64,000 bases of DNA from Corynebacterium pygosceleis (GTDB lineage: Bacteria; Actinomycetota; Actinomycetes; Mycobacteriales; Mycobacteriaceae). Each line of letters opens with the position of its first letter. The first letter of the stretch is position 1. Below, one piece after another: positions 55,195-63,839 of this stretch. The notes beneath the pieces are model-generated. The model saw nothing but the letters and a program-made list of their open reading frames with translations. It ran no database searches and had not been told where the DNA came from. The stretch spans positions 1 to 64,000 of the forward strand of contig NZ_JAENIQ020000002.1 in the NCBI RefSeq assembly GCF_016595275.2. The letters are read 5' to 3'. A program made the translations under genes and the position numbers.

Positions 55195-58137
55195 TCAGGG
55201 GGTGACCACCGGCCGCGACGCCTTCTCCAGCAGGCACGCCACACTCTGGTACGGTCTGCCGGCGATCATCTCCAGGCCCATCTCACAGGTCCGGTTGTCC
55301 GAGACGAACGCGTCGAAGTGTCCGCGCAGTCCGGCGCGTTCCTCCCGGGTGGCCGACTCCACCAGCTCCGGATGCAGCAGGCCACGGTCGCCCGCGGTTC
55401 CGCAGCAGGTCGCCCTGTCGGGGACGACGACCTCGTCGGCGACTCTGCCGACCAGCGCGACGAGATCGTCGTTGATCCCCATGTGGGTGGTCGAGCAGGT
55501 CGGATGGACGGCGACCCTCCCGGACGAGTCGGTGAACGTCAGGCCGTCGACCACCTCGTCGCGCAACCAGTCGACGACGTCGAGTATCCGGATCGTCGAG
55601 AAGTTCTCCGCCAGTTCACCGTCCAGCGCCCCGGGAACCTGTTCCAGCAGTCCGTGTGTGCAGCTCGCGGCGTCGACGACCACCGGGAGCTCGCCACCGT
55701 CGGTCCACCGCCACAGGTCCGCGGCGATGGCCCGGGCGCGGTCCTCGAACCCCCTGGCGTAACCTTTCGACGACCACGGCGTGCCGCAGCAGTTGCCCTC
55801 CACGTCACCGGGGATCCACACCGGTCGTCCCGCACGTCGTCCCAGCTCGACGATCGCCCGGGGAAGTTCGAGCTGATCCGAGGGGGCACCGTGGGGGCGA
55901 CCGAAGATTCGGTTGATGCACGCGGGGAAATAGACGGCGGTCGCACCCTCCCGCTGCGTGGCGGGCAGGTGACGTGACGCGGCCTGCGGCAGTTTTCCCG
56001 GGACCGTCGGCAGGATGTCGGGGGACAGGATGGCACGCCCGGCGTTCGCGACCCCGCGCAGGGGAGCGGTTCCACCGACTCCGTCGAGAAGCCCCGCCGC
56101 CTTGATTCCGCTGCGGGCGGCCCGTTCGACGTGGCGGAAGTTACGGGCCGTTCCGAGGGCGATGTGCTCGGCGGTGCCGTCGTGTTCGGCGGCGCGGAAC
56201 ATCTTCATCACCTTTCCGGTGTCGATGCTGATGGGGCACGCGACGGCGCAGGTGCCGTCGGCGGCGCACATCTGCACCGCGTCGTACTCGTACTCCTCCT
56301 GGAGTTTGGCCAGCACCTCACTGTTTTCGGGTTGTCGCGCCATCTCCCGACGGAGGACGATGCGCTGCCGGGGGGTGACGGTCACGTGTCGGGAGGGACA
56401 GACGGGTTCACAGAAACCGCACTCCACGCAGGCGTTGATCTCGTCCTCGACCCTGGGGAAGGACTTGAACCGCCGGAGGTGGATGTCCTGGTCGCGCGTG
56501 AGTTTCACGTCCGGGGCGAGGATGCCCTGCGGATCGATGAGTTCCTTGACCCGCCACATCAGACCCCATGCGCGTTCACCCCACTCGCGGAGGAGGAAGG
56601 GGGCCATGTTGACTCCCGTTCCGTGTTCGGCCTTCAGTGATCCCTGGTATTCGTCGATGACGAGGCGGGCGAGGTCGTCGAGGAAGCTCGCGTAGTGGGC
56701 GCGCTCGGAGTCGTCGTCGAGTCGGGGCAGGAGGAAGAAATGCAGATTGCCGAAGGCGGCGTGCCCCATGACCATCTCCGGGTAGCCGTATCTCGAGAGC
56801 AGATCCAGGAGATCGGCCGCCCCCTGCCCGACCTGAGCGGGCGGGAAGCAGACGTCCTCGGTGATCAGGGCCGTTCCCTGGGGGCGGTCCGCACCGATGA
56901 GTCCGAACAGTCCGTTGCGGATCTTCCACGCGCCACGCTGCCCCTCCGGGGTGCGGTCGAAGGTGAGCGGTGAGACGAGTTCGGCGTCGGCGAGGACGGC
57001 CTCCGCGGCGGCGATCGCCTCGTCGAGTGCGGTTTCCGAGGTTCCGCCGACCTCGAGCAGCAGTGCCGCCGTGTCGTCGTCGATGTCGGCCCACTCGCGG
57101 GGTGCCTCGCGGAAGTTGTCGACCGATCGCTTGAGTACCGGTGCGACGAGAAGCTCGCAGGCCTGGGCGCCGGTCTCCATCAGGGGGGCGACGTAGGAGG
57201 CCGCCTGGCGGAGGTCGGGGAGCATCACCCAGGCCACGGCCTTGTGTCTGGGGAGCTCGACGGTACGGATGACGGATTCGGTGATCGCCCCGAAGATCCC
57301 CTCGGAACCGACCATGAGGCGCATGAGGATGCGCACGGGCGTGTCCTCGTCCAGGAATGCGTCGAGGCGGAGACCGTTGGTGTTCCGGATCGAGAACTTC
57401 CTGCGCAGGAACCCGACCAGTTCCCCGTCCCGGCGGATCTCGTCACGCAGTGCGATCAGGCCGGCGACGAGTTCCGGTTCGGCGGCCGCCAGTTTCTCCT
57501 CCGCACCGGGGTCCGTCGTGTCGACGATCGTGCCCGAGGGCAGGACGAAGGTGGCGTCCTCCAGTGTGTGGTAGCTGTCCCGTTCCAGGGAACAGCGCAT
57601 TCCACCCGCGTTGTCGGCGAGGACGCCACCGATGGTGCACACGGAGGTCGAGCCCGGGTCGGGGCCGATCATGTGGCCGTGCCGGGCGAGGACCGCCTGT
57701 GCGTCACCGAGCACGACGCCCGGGCGCGACCAGATGCGGCGCCCGCCGTCACGCACCTCCATACCCGTGAAATGCGTCTTGACGTCGACGAGGATGTCTT
57801 CGCTCATCGCCTGGCCGTTCAGGGAGGTGCCCGCGGCCCGGAACGTGAGGTGTCTGCCGCTGTGTGCGGCGAAGCGCATGATCTTCGCGAGGTCGTCGGC
57901 GTTCCTGGGGTGGACGACGACCCGGGGGACGGAACGGTAGGGGCTGGCGTCGGATGCGTAGCGGACGAGATCACTCACGCGCCCCGAGACATTGTCCCTG
58001 CCGAGCAGGGTCTGAAGTGCCTTCAGCAGCGGGACGGGGGAGCCTGTGGCACGGTCGGCGGTGACGGCATCCGGCTGTGCGGTGGCCCCCTCGGGGCGTC
58101 CGAGACGGCTGGGATCCGGGGTCAGCAGCTTCTTCAT
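55195..58137 (-). CDS. FAD-linked oxidase / Fe-S fusion (D-lactate or D-2-hydroxyacid dehydrogenase type)
   Basis: This 980-aa fusion has a PCMH FAD domain (about residues 50-290, VVVHPRNADDLAKI and FRAAGTSLNGQA) and a VAO-type cap (to about 530). Two [4Fe-4S] ferredoxin motifs (CVECGFCEPVCPS near 550 and CAADGTCAVACP near 612) follow. Two CCG redox modules (CCGTPWSSKG and CCGTAGD) end the protein. The architecture matches YdiJ/Dld-type quinone-linked oxidation of D-lactate or D-2-hydroxyglutarate. ATG 58137 faces the BASS gene across a 403-bp region. Confidence 0.9.
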   Translation of the reverse strand: MKKLLTPDPSRLGRPEGATAQPDAVTADRATGSPVPLLKALQTLLGRDNVSGRVSDLVRYASDASPYRSVPRVVVHPRNADDLAKIMRFAAHSGRHLTFRAAGTSLNGQAMSEDILVDVKTHFTGMEVRDGGRRIWSRPGVVLGDAQAVLARHGHMIGPDPGSTSVCTIGGVLADNAGGMRCSLERDSYHTLEDATFVLPSGTIVDTTDPGAEEKLAAAEPELVAGLIALRDEIRRDGELVGFLRRKFSIRNTNGLRLDAFLDEDTPVRILMRLMVGSEGIFGAITESVIRTVELPRHKAVAWVMLPDLRQAASYVAPLMETGAQACELLVAPVLKRSVDNFREAPREWADIDDDTAALLLEVGGTSETALDEAIAAAEAVLADAELVSPLTFDRTPEGQRGAWKIRNGLFGLIGADRPQGTALITEDVCFPPAQVGQGAADLLDLLSRYGYPEMVMGHAAFGNLHFFLLPRLDDDSERAHYASFLDDLARLVIDEYQGSLKAEHGTGVNMAPFLLREWGERAWGLMWRVKELIDPQGILAPDVKLTRDQDIHLRRFKSFPRVEDEINACVECGFCEPVCPSRHVTVTPRQRIVLRREMARQPENSEVLAKLQEEYEYDAVQMCAADGTCAVACPISIDTGKVMKMFRAAEHDGTAEHIALGTARNFRHVERAARSGIKAAGLLDGVGGTAPLRGVANAGRAILSPDILPTVPGKLPQAASRHLPATQREGATAVYFPACINRIFGRPHGAPSDQLELPRAIVELGRRAGRPVWIPGDVEGNCCGTPWSSKGYARGFEDRARAIAADLWRWTDGGELPVVVDAASCTHGLLEQVPGALDGELAENFSTIRILDVVDWLRDEVVDGLTFTDSSGRVAVHPTCSTTHMGINDDLVALVGRVADEVVVPDRATCCGTAGDRGLLHPELVESATREERAGLRGHFDAFVSDNRTCEMGLEMIAGRPYQSVACLLEKASRPVVTP

Positions 58138-58540
58138 GGACGCAGTTTATCGCGCGTAAAACGACAGTGAAATGACAGTGAATGTCACATGGCGCTCTAC
58201 GTGTCGCATCCGAATAATTAGGCTGACCTTGTTTTTCGCCGTCAGGTGTTGTCGGGTGCGGAAATCTCACCCAATCCCTAATCGTGATACGGGGGTGGGT
58301 AGTGGGGGTGATTGGTGTTGGTTCCTGTTTAGCTCGCACCGGACGTTCGGTTACGGTGAACCGGAGTTGCCGGGACCCGTGTCCCACCCCGCCACAGGAA
58401 GCCGGCATCCACCGGATACGTCACCACCCCCTGACTCCCCGGATCATCGGAACGCGCCACCGGTACGTGAAAGCCCCGAGAGGCGCCCGTGCCCGTCCCG
58501 CCGGACATCGCGGAGAGAACATCAGCGGAAGGAAGAGACC
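58138..58540. other. Divergent intergenic region with long leader for the BASS gene
   Basis: This 403-bp region carries the promoters of two divergent genes. An AT-richer part (58205-58290) contains TTAGGCTGACCTTG at 58218-58231, matching 11 of 14 bases of one end of the DtxR consensus; the remaining 5 bases do not match. Short hairpins (CGGTT/AACCG near 58351-58366 and GGGAC/GTCCC near 58373-58386) lie in the transcribed leader. I found no confident riboswitch match and no small gene. GGAAGGAAG before 58541 is the ribosome binding site. Confidence 0.4.
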
Positions 58541-59518
58541 GTGTCCCTGCTCGACAGTCACAGCGCACCACACCCGGAAGAGAAGGTCGACGTCGAGGAA
58601 CGCTCGGCGACACTGGCGGTCCTCGCTTTTCCCGCCGTCGTCATCATCGGGGCGTTCATCGCCTACCTCACACCCGACGCCTTCACGCCGCTGAAATCGT
58701 GGATCTCGCCGGGACTCATGGTCATCATGTTCTGCATGGGGCTCACGCTCACGCTCCCCGACATCGGGACCGTGGTGAAGCGGCCCTGGCCGATCTTCCT
58801 CGGCGTCGCCGCACAGTACATCGTCATGCCGCTGTCCGCCGTCGTGGTCGCCAGGGCGCTCAACTTCGGGCCGGAGGTGGCGGTGGGTCTGCTCATGCTC
58901 GGATCGGTGCCTGGTGGCACGGCGTCCAACGTCATCGCCTACCTCGCCAAGGGGGATGTCGCCCTCTCCGTCGCGATGACCAGCGTCTCCACGTTGCTCT
59001 CACCGATCATGACCCCGATGCTCATGCTCTACCTGGCCGACGCCCAGGCTGACGTCGACGCGGGTGGGATGACCTGGTCACTGGTCAAGACGGTGCTCAT
59101 CCCGGTCGGTCTCGGACTCGTCCTGAGGGTGTTCTTCGACCGCTTCGTCAACATGATCCTGCCGATCCTGCCGTGGCTGTCCATCGGCACCATCGGGATG
59201 GTCCTCATGGTGGTCGTCGCACTGTCCGCCGAGAAACTCGCCGTCGTGGGTCTCGTCGTCCTGCTCGGTGTGATCATCCAGAACCTCCTCGGCTACGTCG
59301 TCGGTTACTACGCCCCGAAGCTGCTGGGGCAGAAGACCGCCGCGTGCCGGACCACGGCCATCGAGGTGTCGACCCAGAACTCCGGACTGGCATCCGCCAT
59401 GGCGACGCAGTTCTTCAGCCCCGAGGCCGCCATCCCCGGTGCCATCGCCGCGATCTGGGCCAATGTCTCCGGAGCGGTCTACGCCGCCGTCGTGCGCCGT
59501 ATGCCCATCAGGGACTGA
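58541..59518 (+). CDS. BASS-family (bile acid:sodium symporter) transporter
   Basis: This 325-aa integral membrane protein has about ten hydrophobic segments. The family motif GSVPGGTASNVIAYLAKGD is near residue 125, and IEVSTQNSGLASAMA lies near the second broken helix, which together form the sodium/substrate site. Bacterial members carry organic anions including 2-oxoacids or pantothenate precursors. GTG 58541 has GGAAGGAAG upstream; the longer frame from 58172 has no membrane character. The substrate is unknown. Confidence 0.92.
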   Translation: MSLLDSHSAPHPEEKVDVEERSATLAVLAFPAVVIIGAFIAYLTPDAFTPLKSWISPGLMVIMFCMGLTLTLPDIGTVVKRPWPIFLGVAAQYIVMPLSAVVVARALNFGPEVAVGLLMLGSVPGGTASNVIAYLAKGDVALSVAMTSVSTLLSPIMTPMLMLYLADAQADVDAGGMTWSLVKTVLIPVGLGLVLRVFFDRFVNMILPILPWLSIGTIGMVLMVVVALSAEKLAVVGLVVLLGVIIQNLLGYVVGYYAPKLLGQKTAACRTTAIEVSTQNSGLASAMATQFFSPEAAIPGAIAAIWANVSGAVYAAVVRRMPIRD

Positions 59519-59559
59519 CCCCCGGAGGGGACACCGCACACCCGTTGAGGGGATCCGGT

Positions 59560-60723
59560 TCAGGGCCGGTGGAGGAGGCGGACGACCACGTCCTCCAGAG
59601 CCCGGGCGGCCGCCGAGAGATCGCCGTCGGTGGTCTCCCCGCCCAGGCTGAACCGGAGTGCGGTGCGGGCGAGATCCTCCCCGACACCCATCGCGAGCAG
59701 GACCGGGGAGGGGTCCTGTGACCCGGCGGCGCAGGCGGACCCCGACGAACAGATGATCCCGCGCCGTTCCAGCTCGATCAGCACGGTCTCGCCGTTCACG
59801 CCGTCGATCGTGAAAGAGGCGTTGCCGGGCAGTCTCCGGGTCGGGTGGCCCGTCAGTCGTGCCCCGGGAACCGTCGTCAGCACCCGCCGGATGAACCCGT
59901 CCCGCAGACGGGTCATCCGTTCGGCCGTCGCGGCGCGTTCCGCCTCCGCGGAAACCAGCGCCGTGGCCAGTGCGACGGCCCCGGCCACATTCTCCGTCCC
60001 GGAACGGCGGCTCCGTTGCTGCCCACCGCCGTGAATCAGGGGCTCGAGGGGAATCGAGGAGCGGAGCCACACCAGCCCGATCCCCTTCGGTGCCCCGACC
60101 TTGTGTCCGGACAGGGACAGGGCGTCGACACCCGACACCGCCGGCCGGATGTCCAGCTGCCCGGCCGCCTGAACCGCGTCGGTGTGCAGTGCCACGCCAC
60201 GTCGCCGACACACGGCGGCCAGTGACTGGAGGTCCTGGACCGTTCCCACCTCGTTGTTCGCCGTCTGCACCGACACCAGGACCGTGTCCGGTCGGATGAG
60301 CGCCTCCACCTCGTCGGGATCGACGAGTCCCGACCCGTCACAGGTCAGAACCGTGTTCGCCACATCGTGGAACCTGCGGAGGTGTGCGGCGCTCTCGCGC
60401 ACCGCGCCGTGCTCGAGGGGACCGGTGAGAAGATGAGCCCGTCCCGTTCGATGTCTGTGTCCGAGCGTGATCCCCTTGACCGCGAGGTTGTCGGCCTCCG
60501 TGCCCCCGGACGTGAAGACGAGTTCCTCCGGTCGAACACCGAGGGTGTCCGCGATCGCCCGCCTGGCCGCGGTGAGCCCGGCCCGCGCCGACTCGCCGAC
60601 CCCGTGGTGGCTGGACGGATTGCCGAACTCCCCGGTGAGGAACGGCCACATCGCGCGCACCGCTTCCGGGCGCACCGGCGTGGTGGCGGCGTGATCGAGA
60701 TAGACCGGTCCCGGATCGCTCAC
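59560..60723 (-). CDS. nadS: Cysteine desulfurase of the NAD operon
   Basis: This 387-aa PLP enzyme of the NifS/IscS group has YLDHAATTP at the N-terminus, the PLP lysine in SLSGHKVGAPKG near residue 200 and the persulfide Cys in CSSGSACAAGS near residue 323. Its position after nadA and nadC suggests it supplies sulfur for the [4Fe-4S] cluster of quinolinate synthase, as proposed for C. glutamicum nadS. ATG 60723 overlaps the nadC stop. Confidence 0.93.
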   Translation of the reverse strand: MSDPGPVYLDHAATTPVRPEAVRAMWPFLTGEFGNPSSHHGVGESARAGLTAARRAIADTLGVRPEELVFTSGGTEADNLAVKGITLGHRHRTGRAHLLTGPLEHGAVRESAAHLRRFHDVANTVLTCDGSGLVDPDEVEALIRPDTVLVSVQTANNEVGTVQDLQSLAAVCRRRGVALHTDAVQAAGQLDIRPAVSGVDALSLSGHKVGAPKGIGLVWLRSSIPLEPLIHGGGQQRSRRSGTENVAGAVALATALVSAEAERAATAERMTRLRDGFIRRVLTTVPGARLTGHPTRRLPGNASFTIDGVNGETVLIELERRGIICSSGSACAAGSQDPSPVLLAMGVGEDLARTALRFSLGGETTDGDLSAAARALEDVVVRLLHRP

Positions 60724-61592
60724 CGACCGTCACCCGGGCGGCGTACGCTCACGTCGAGCCCCAGATCGAGGGACCGGACCCCGTGGGTGAGCGCACCGAC
60801 GGAGATCACGTCCACCCCGGTCGCCGCGACGTCTCCGACCGTGTCCAGACTGACCTGCCCCGAGGCCTCGACGACCACCGCACCGCCGATGAGGGCCACA
60901 CCCTCCCGCAGCTGCTCCGGGGTGAAGTTGTCCAGCATGACGGAGTCGACACCTGCCGCGAGGACACCCGGGATCTGGTCGACGCGGTCGACCTCCACCT
61001 CGATGTGGGTCGTGTGGGGGAGCCTGGAACGCGCCGTCCGCAGAGCCTCGGTCACCGAGACCCCCTCGGCGAGCAGCACCGCCAGATGGTTGTCCTTGAC
61101 CATGACCGCATCGGACAACGTGGCCCGGTGGTTGTGGCCGCCGCCGTCCCGGACGGCCTTCTTCTCCAGCAGGCGCAACCCCGGGGTCGTCTTGCGGGTG
61201 TCGACGATCCGGGCCCCGGTACCGGCGACGGCGGCCACGTAGCGGGAGGTGAGTGTGGCGATCCCCGACATCCGTTGGACGAGGTTCAGACCGATCCGCT
61301 CCGCACGCAGAACCGATCTGGCGGAGCCGGACACCTCCGCGAGAACATCACCGGCGGAGAAGGCGGCGCCGTCCGCCACCCGGACATCGACCTGTGTACC
61401 GGGATCGACGCGCAGGAAGGCGGCGGTGAACACCTCGCCGCCCGAGAAAACCCCGTCCTCACGGGCTGTGAGCGCCGCGGTCGCACGGGCGTCGGGCGGG
61501 ATCAGCGTCTCTGAGGTGAGGTCGCCCCACGGGGCGTCCTCGCTGAGGGCGTCGTCGATGATGCCGTTGATCTGAGCTGTGGTCGGATACAC
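60720..61592 (-). CDS. nadC: Nicotinate-nucleotide pyrophosphorylase (carboxylating)
   Basis: This 290-aa enzyme converts quinolinate and PRPP to nicotinate mononucleotide. Conserved blocks are LSEDAPWGDLTSE, VDTRKTTPGLR near residue 134, the catalytic-site KDNHL near residue 167 and EVEVD near residue 194. GTG 61592 lies 2 nt after the nadA stop, and the stop overlaps nadS. Confidence 0.95.
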   Translation of the reverse strand: MYPTTAQINGIIDDALSEDAPWGDLTSETLIPPDARATAALTAREDGVFSGGEVFTAAFLRVDPGTQVDVRVADGAAFSAGDVLAEVSGSARSVLRAERIGLNLVQRMSGIATLTSRYVAAVAGTGARIVDTRKTTPGLRLLEKKAVRDGGGHNHRATLSDAVMVKDNHLAVLLAEGVSVTEALRTARSRLPHTTHIEVEVDRVDQIPGVLAAGVDSVMLDNFTPEQLREGVALIGGAVVVEASGQVSLDTVGDVAATGVDVISVGALTHGVRSLDLGLDVSVRRPGDGR

Positions 61593-61594
61593 GG

Positions 61595-62932
61595 TCAGTT
61601 CCCCTTTCCGGCAGTCGATCCGGCCATCGGGCGGGGCGCGACGGACAGCATGCGTTCCAGGGCGACAGCCGCCTTCTCGGCGGTGTCCGGGGCGACGGTG
61701 ATGCGGTTGACGGTGTCACCCCCGACGAGGGACTCGAGCACCCAGGCGAGATATCCCGGATGGATCCGGTACATGGTCGAGCACGGGCAGATCACCGGAT
61801 CCAGGCAGAAGATGGTGTGCTCGGGGTGCTCGGCGGCCAGCCGCTGAACGAGATTGATCTCGGTGCCGATCGCGAACACCGACCCCGGGGGAGCGGCGTT
61901 GATCGCCTTGACGATGAAATCGGTGGAGCCCGCGGAATCCGCGGCGTCGACGACCTCCATCGGGCACTCCGGATGGACGATGACGTGGGCGTCCGGATAC
62001 TCGGTACGGGCCCGGTCGATCTGGTCGACGGTGAATCGCCGGTGCACCGAGCAGAAGCCGTGCCAGAGCAGGATCCGGGCGTCGAGAAGCTGTTCCCGGG
62101 TGTTCCCACCGAGCGGCAGACCGGGGTTCCACAGGGGCATCCGCGTCAGCGGGATTCCCCGGGCACGGCCGGTGTTGCGGCCGAGATGCTGGTCGGGAAA
62201 GAACAGGACACGCTGACCGCGCTCGAACGCCCACTCCAGCACCGCGTCAGCGTTGGAGGACGTGCAGACGATGCCGCCGTGCTCACCGACGAACGCCTTC
62301 AACGCCGCCGAGGAGTTCATGTAGGTCACGGGGATGACCGGGGCACGACCGTCGCGGTCGGTGATCGATCCGAAGATCTCCCCCAACTGCTCCCAGCAGT
62401 CGGTGACCGCATCGAGTTCGGCCATGTCGGCCATGGAGCAGCCGGCGGCGAGATTCGGGAGGATGACCTTCTGATGGGGTGCGGAGACGATGTCCGCGGT
62501 CTCCGCCATGAAGTGGACACCGCAGAACACGATGGACTCCGCTGCGGGTCGGGTCCGTGCCGCGTTCGCGAGTTGAAAAGAGTCGCCGACGAAATCGGCG
62601 TGCCGCACGATCTCGTCCCGCTGGTAGAAGTGTCCGAGGACGACGACCTTCTCTCCGAGTGCCGCTTTCGCCGCCCGGATTCGCCCGTGGAGTTCCTCGT
62701 CCGTGGCCTTCCGGTATTCGGGCGGCAGGCTGCCCTGCCTGGGGGCATCGGATGGAATCGGATCCGACATTGATGCGCCGGGCCCGTATCCGGGGACGGC
62801 GTCGAACGCCCAGGGGTCCTCGGTGAGTGAATTCGTGCAGGAGGATCCGGCGCGGGCACCCGCTGTGATCAGCTGCAACGCCCGATCCACGGAGGCTGGT
62901 TCGCGCGGGCCGGTTGATTCTTGGGTGGGCAT
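61595..62932 (-). CDS. nadA: Quinolinate synthase A
   Basis: This 445-aa enzyme condenses iminoaspartate with dihydroxyacetone phosphate to quinolinate and carries an oxygen-sensitive [4Fe-4S] cluster. Cys candidates for the cluster include those in CGVHFMAE, VHPECPMEV and DPVICPCSTM; GHFYQRDE and TYMNSSAA are typical. The ATG at 62932 has GAGGACAGAG upstream. It adds about 54 residues before MSDPIPSDAP, an internal start that is also possible. No nadB is in the window, so the source of iminoaspartate is not visible. Confidence 0.93.
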   Translation of the reverse strand: MPTQESTGPREPASVDRALQLITAGARAGSSCTNSLTEDPWAFDAVPGYGPGASMSDPIPSDAPRQGSLPPEYRKATDEELHGRIRAAKAALGEKVVVLGHFYQRDEIVRHADFVGDSFQLANAARTRPAAESIVFCGVHFMAETADIVSAPHQKVILPNLAAGCSMADMAELDAVTDCWEQLGEIFGSITDRDGRAPVIPVTYMNSSAALKAFVGEHGGIVCTSSNADAVLEWAFERGQRVLFFPDQHLGRNTGRARGIPLTRMPLWNPGLPLGGNTREQLLDARILLWHGFCSVHRRFTVDQIDRARTEYPDAHVIVHPECPMEVVDAADSAGSTDFIVKAINAAPPGSVFAIGTEINLVQRLAAEHPEHTIFCLDPVICPCSTMYRIHPGYLAWVLESLVGGDTVNRITVAPDTAEKAAVALERMLSVAPRPMAGSTAGKGN

Positions 62933-62980
62933 GGTGTCTCTGTCCTCTGGTTGTGCTGTCTTCGGGTGGTCGGTGAGTTG

Positions 62981-63640
62981 TCACGGGCGGGCTGAACCCG
63001 GAGTGCGGTAGCTGTAGAGTTTGGGCGGCCGGTGGGGTGTGCCGGTGAGCACCTGTCCGGTGTCGACGAGATCGGGGGAGGAGGTCATGGAGCGGCGGAA
63101 GTTCGCCGGATCCAGGGGGTGTCCGAGGATGGCCTCGTGGACGTGCCGCAGCTCGGTGAGGGTGAACGTGTCGCCGAGGAATGAGCGGGCGATGGTCGAG
63201 TACTCGACCTTGGTGCGCAGGCGGTCGAGGGCGTAGTCGACGATCTCCCGGTGATCGAAGGCGAGGTCGGGGAGGTCACCGGCGGGAAACCACCGGACGT
63301 TCTCGTGTTCGCCGGCGTGCTGTGCCTCGTCGGTCCGGAGAAGGGCCCAGTAGACGACGGAGATGACCCTGCCGGTGGGGGAGCGGTCCACGTCACCGAA
63401 CGTGTAGAGCTGTTCGAGATAGCTGGGGCGGAGGCCGGTGGTCTCCGCGAGTGTGCGGGACGCGGCATCCTCCAGCCCCTCGTCGGCGGGGAGCCAACCT
63501 CCCGGCAGTGCCCATTGGCCGAGGTGCGGGTCGCGGGTGCGTCTGACGAACGGGGTCCACAGGGATGGTGTGGCCTCGGGCTCCGGGCGAAGCGCGAAGA
63601 TCACGGTGGATACAGCCAGTCGGGTGTCGGGCGCGGGCAC
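62981..63640 (-). CDS. ndnR: NrtR/NdnR-type NUDIX-like transcriptional regulator of NAD synthesis
   Basis: This 219-aa protein has an N-terminal NUDIX fold and a C-terminal winged helix (about residues 150-215, with FTLTELRHVHEAILG). The Nudix box has lost catalytic residues: REUxEE reads RTLAET, as expected for a ligand-sensing regulator and not a hydrolase. NdnR of C. glutamicum represses the same ndnR-nadA-nadC-nadS operon in response to NAD (recalled). GTG 63640 follows AGGAGGA. Two operator-like repeats lie 24-73 bp upstream. The frame extending to 63793 would cover these sites and is rejected. Confidence 0.92.
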   Translation of the reverse strand: MPAPDTRLAVSTVIFALRPEPEATPSLWTPFVRRTRDPHLGQWALPGGWLPADEGLEDAASRTLAETTGLRPSYLEQLYTFGDVDRSPTGRVISVVYWALLRTDEAQHAGEHENVRWFPAGDLPDLAFDHREIVDYALDRLRTKVEYSTIARSFLGDTFTLTELRHVHEAILGHPLDPANFRRSMTSSPDLVDTGQVLTGTPHRPPKLYSYRTPGSARP

Positions 63641-63663
63641 GTTCCTCCTGTCGTCAGTCTTTT

Positions 63664-63677
63664 GGTCAGAATGACCT
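63664..63677. promoter_or_regulatory. NdnR operator candidate 1
   Basis: GGTCA-GAA-TGACC (63664-63676) is a perfect 13-bp palindrome between the likely promoter and the ndnR start. Read on the coding strand it is AGGTCATTCTGACC, matching the second site. It fits autoregulation by the NrtR-type protein. Confidence 0.6.
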
Positions 63678-63699
63678 TTAGCGGTGTTGATTAGCTTAC

Positions 63700-63713
63700 A
63701 GTCAAATCGACCT
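63700..63713. promoter_or_regulatory. NdnR operator candidate 2
   Basis: On the coding strand this reads AGGTCGATTTGACT, sharing AGGTC-N2-T-N-TGAC with candidate 1. The centres are 36-37 bp apart. It overlaps TTGACT, a possible -35 element, so binding would block transcription. Confidence 0.55.
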
Positions 63714-63839
63714 AAAGGGTGGCGGGGATCGCGGATCGATACAAAAAAGAGCATCATTGGCGGCTCGGTCCTCCGGTTCGGGGCCGGAATCATCTTTTTG
63801 ACGGGCCGCTCGTGCCGCCGGCCCAGTATGCTCGGGTCT

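Noticed and set aside
58250..58480. Cobalamin, c-di-AMP (ydaO) or SAM riboswitch in the leader between the dehydrogenase and BASS genes
   Set aside because: Fragments such as CCCCGCCAC and, on the other strand, GAGCTAAAC looked suggestive. The conserved cores (B12 box, ydaO 3' AGCTAAC block) are not present in order.
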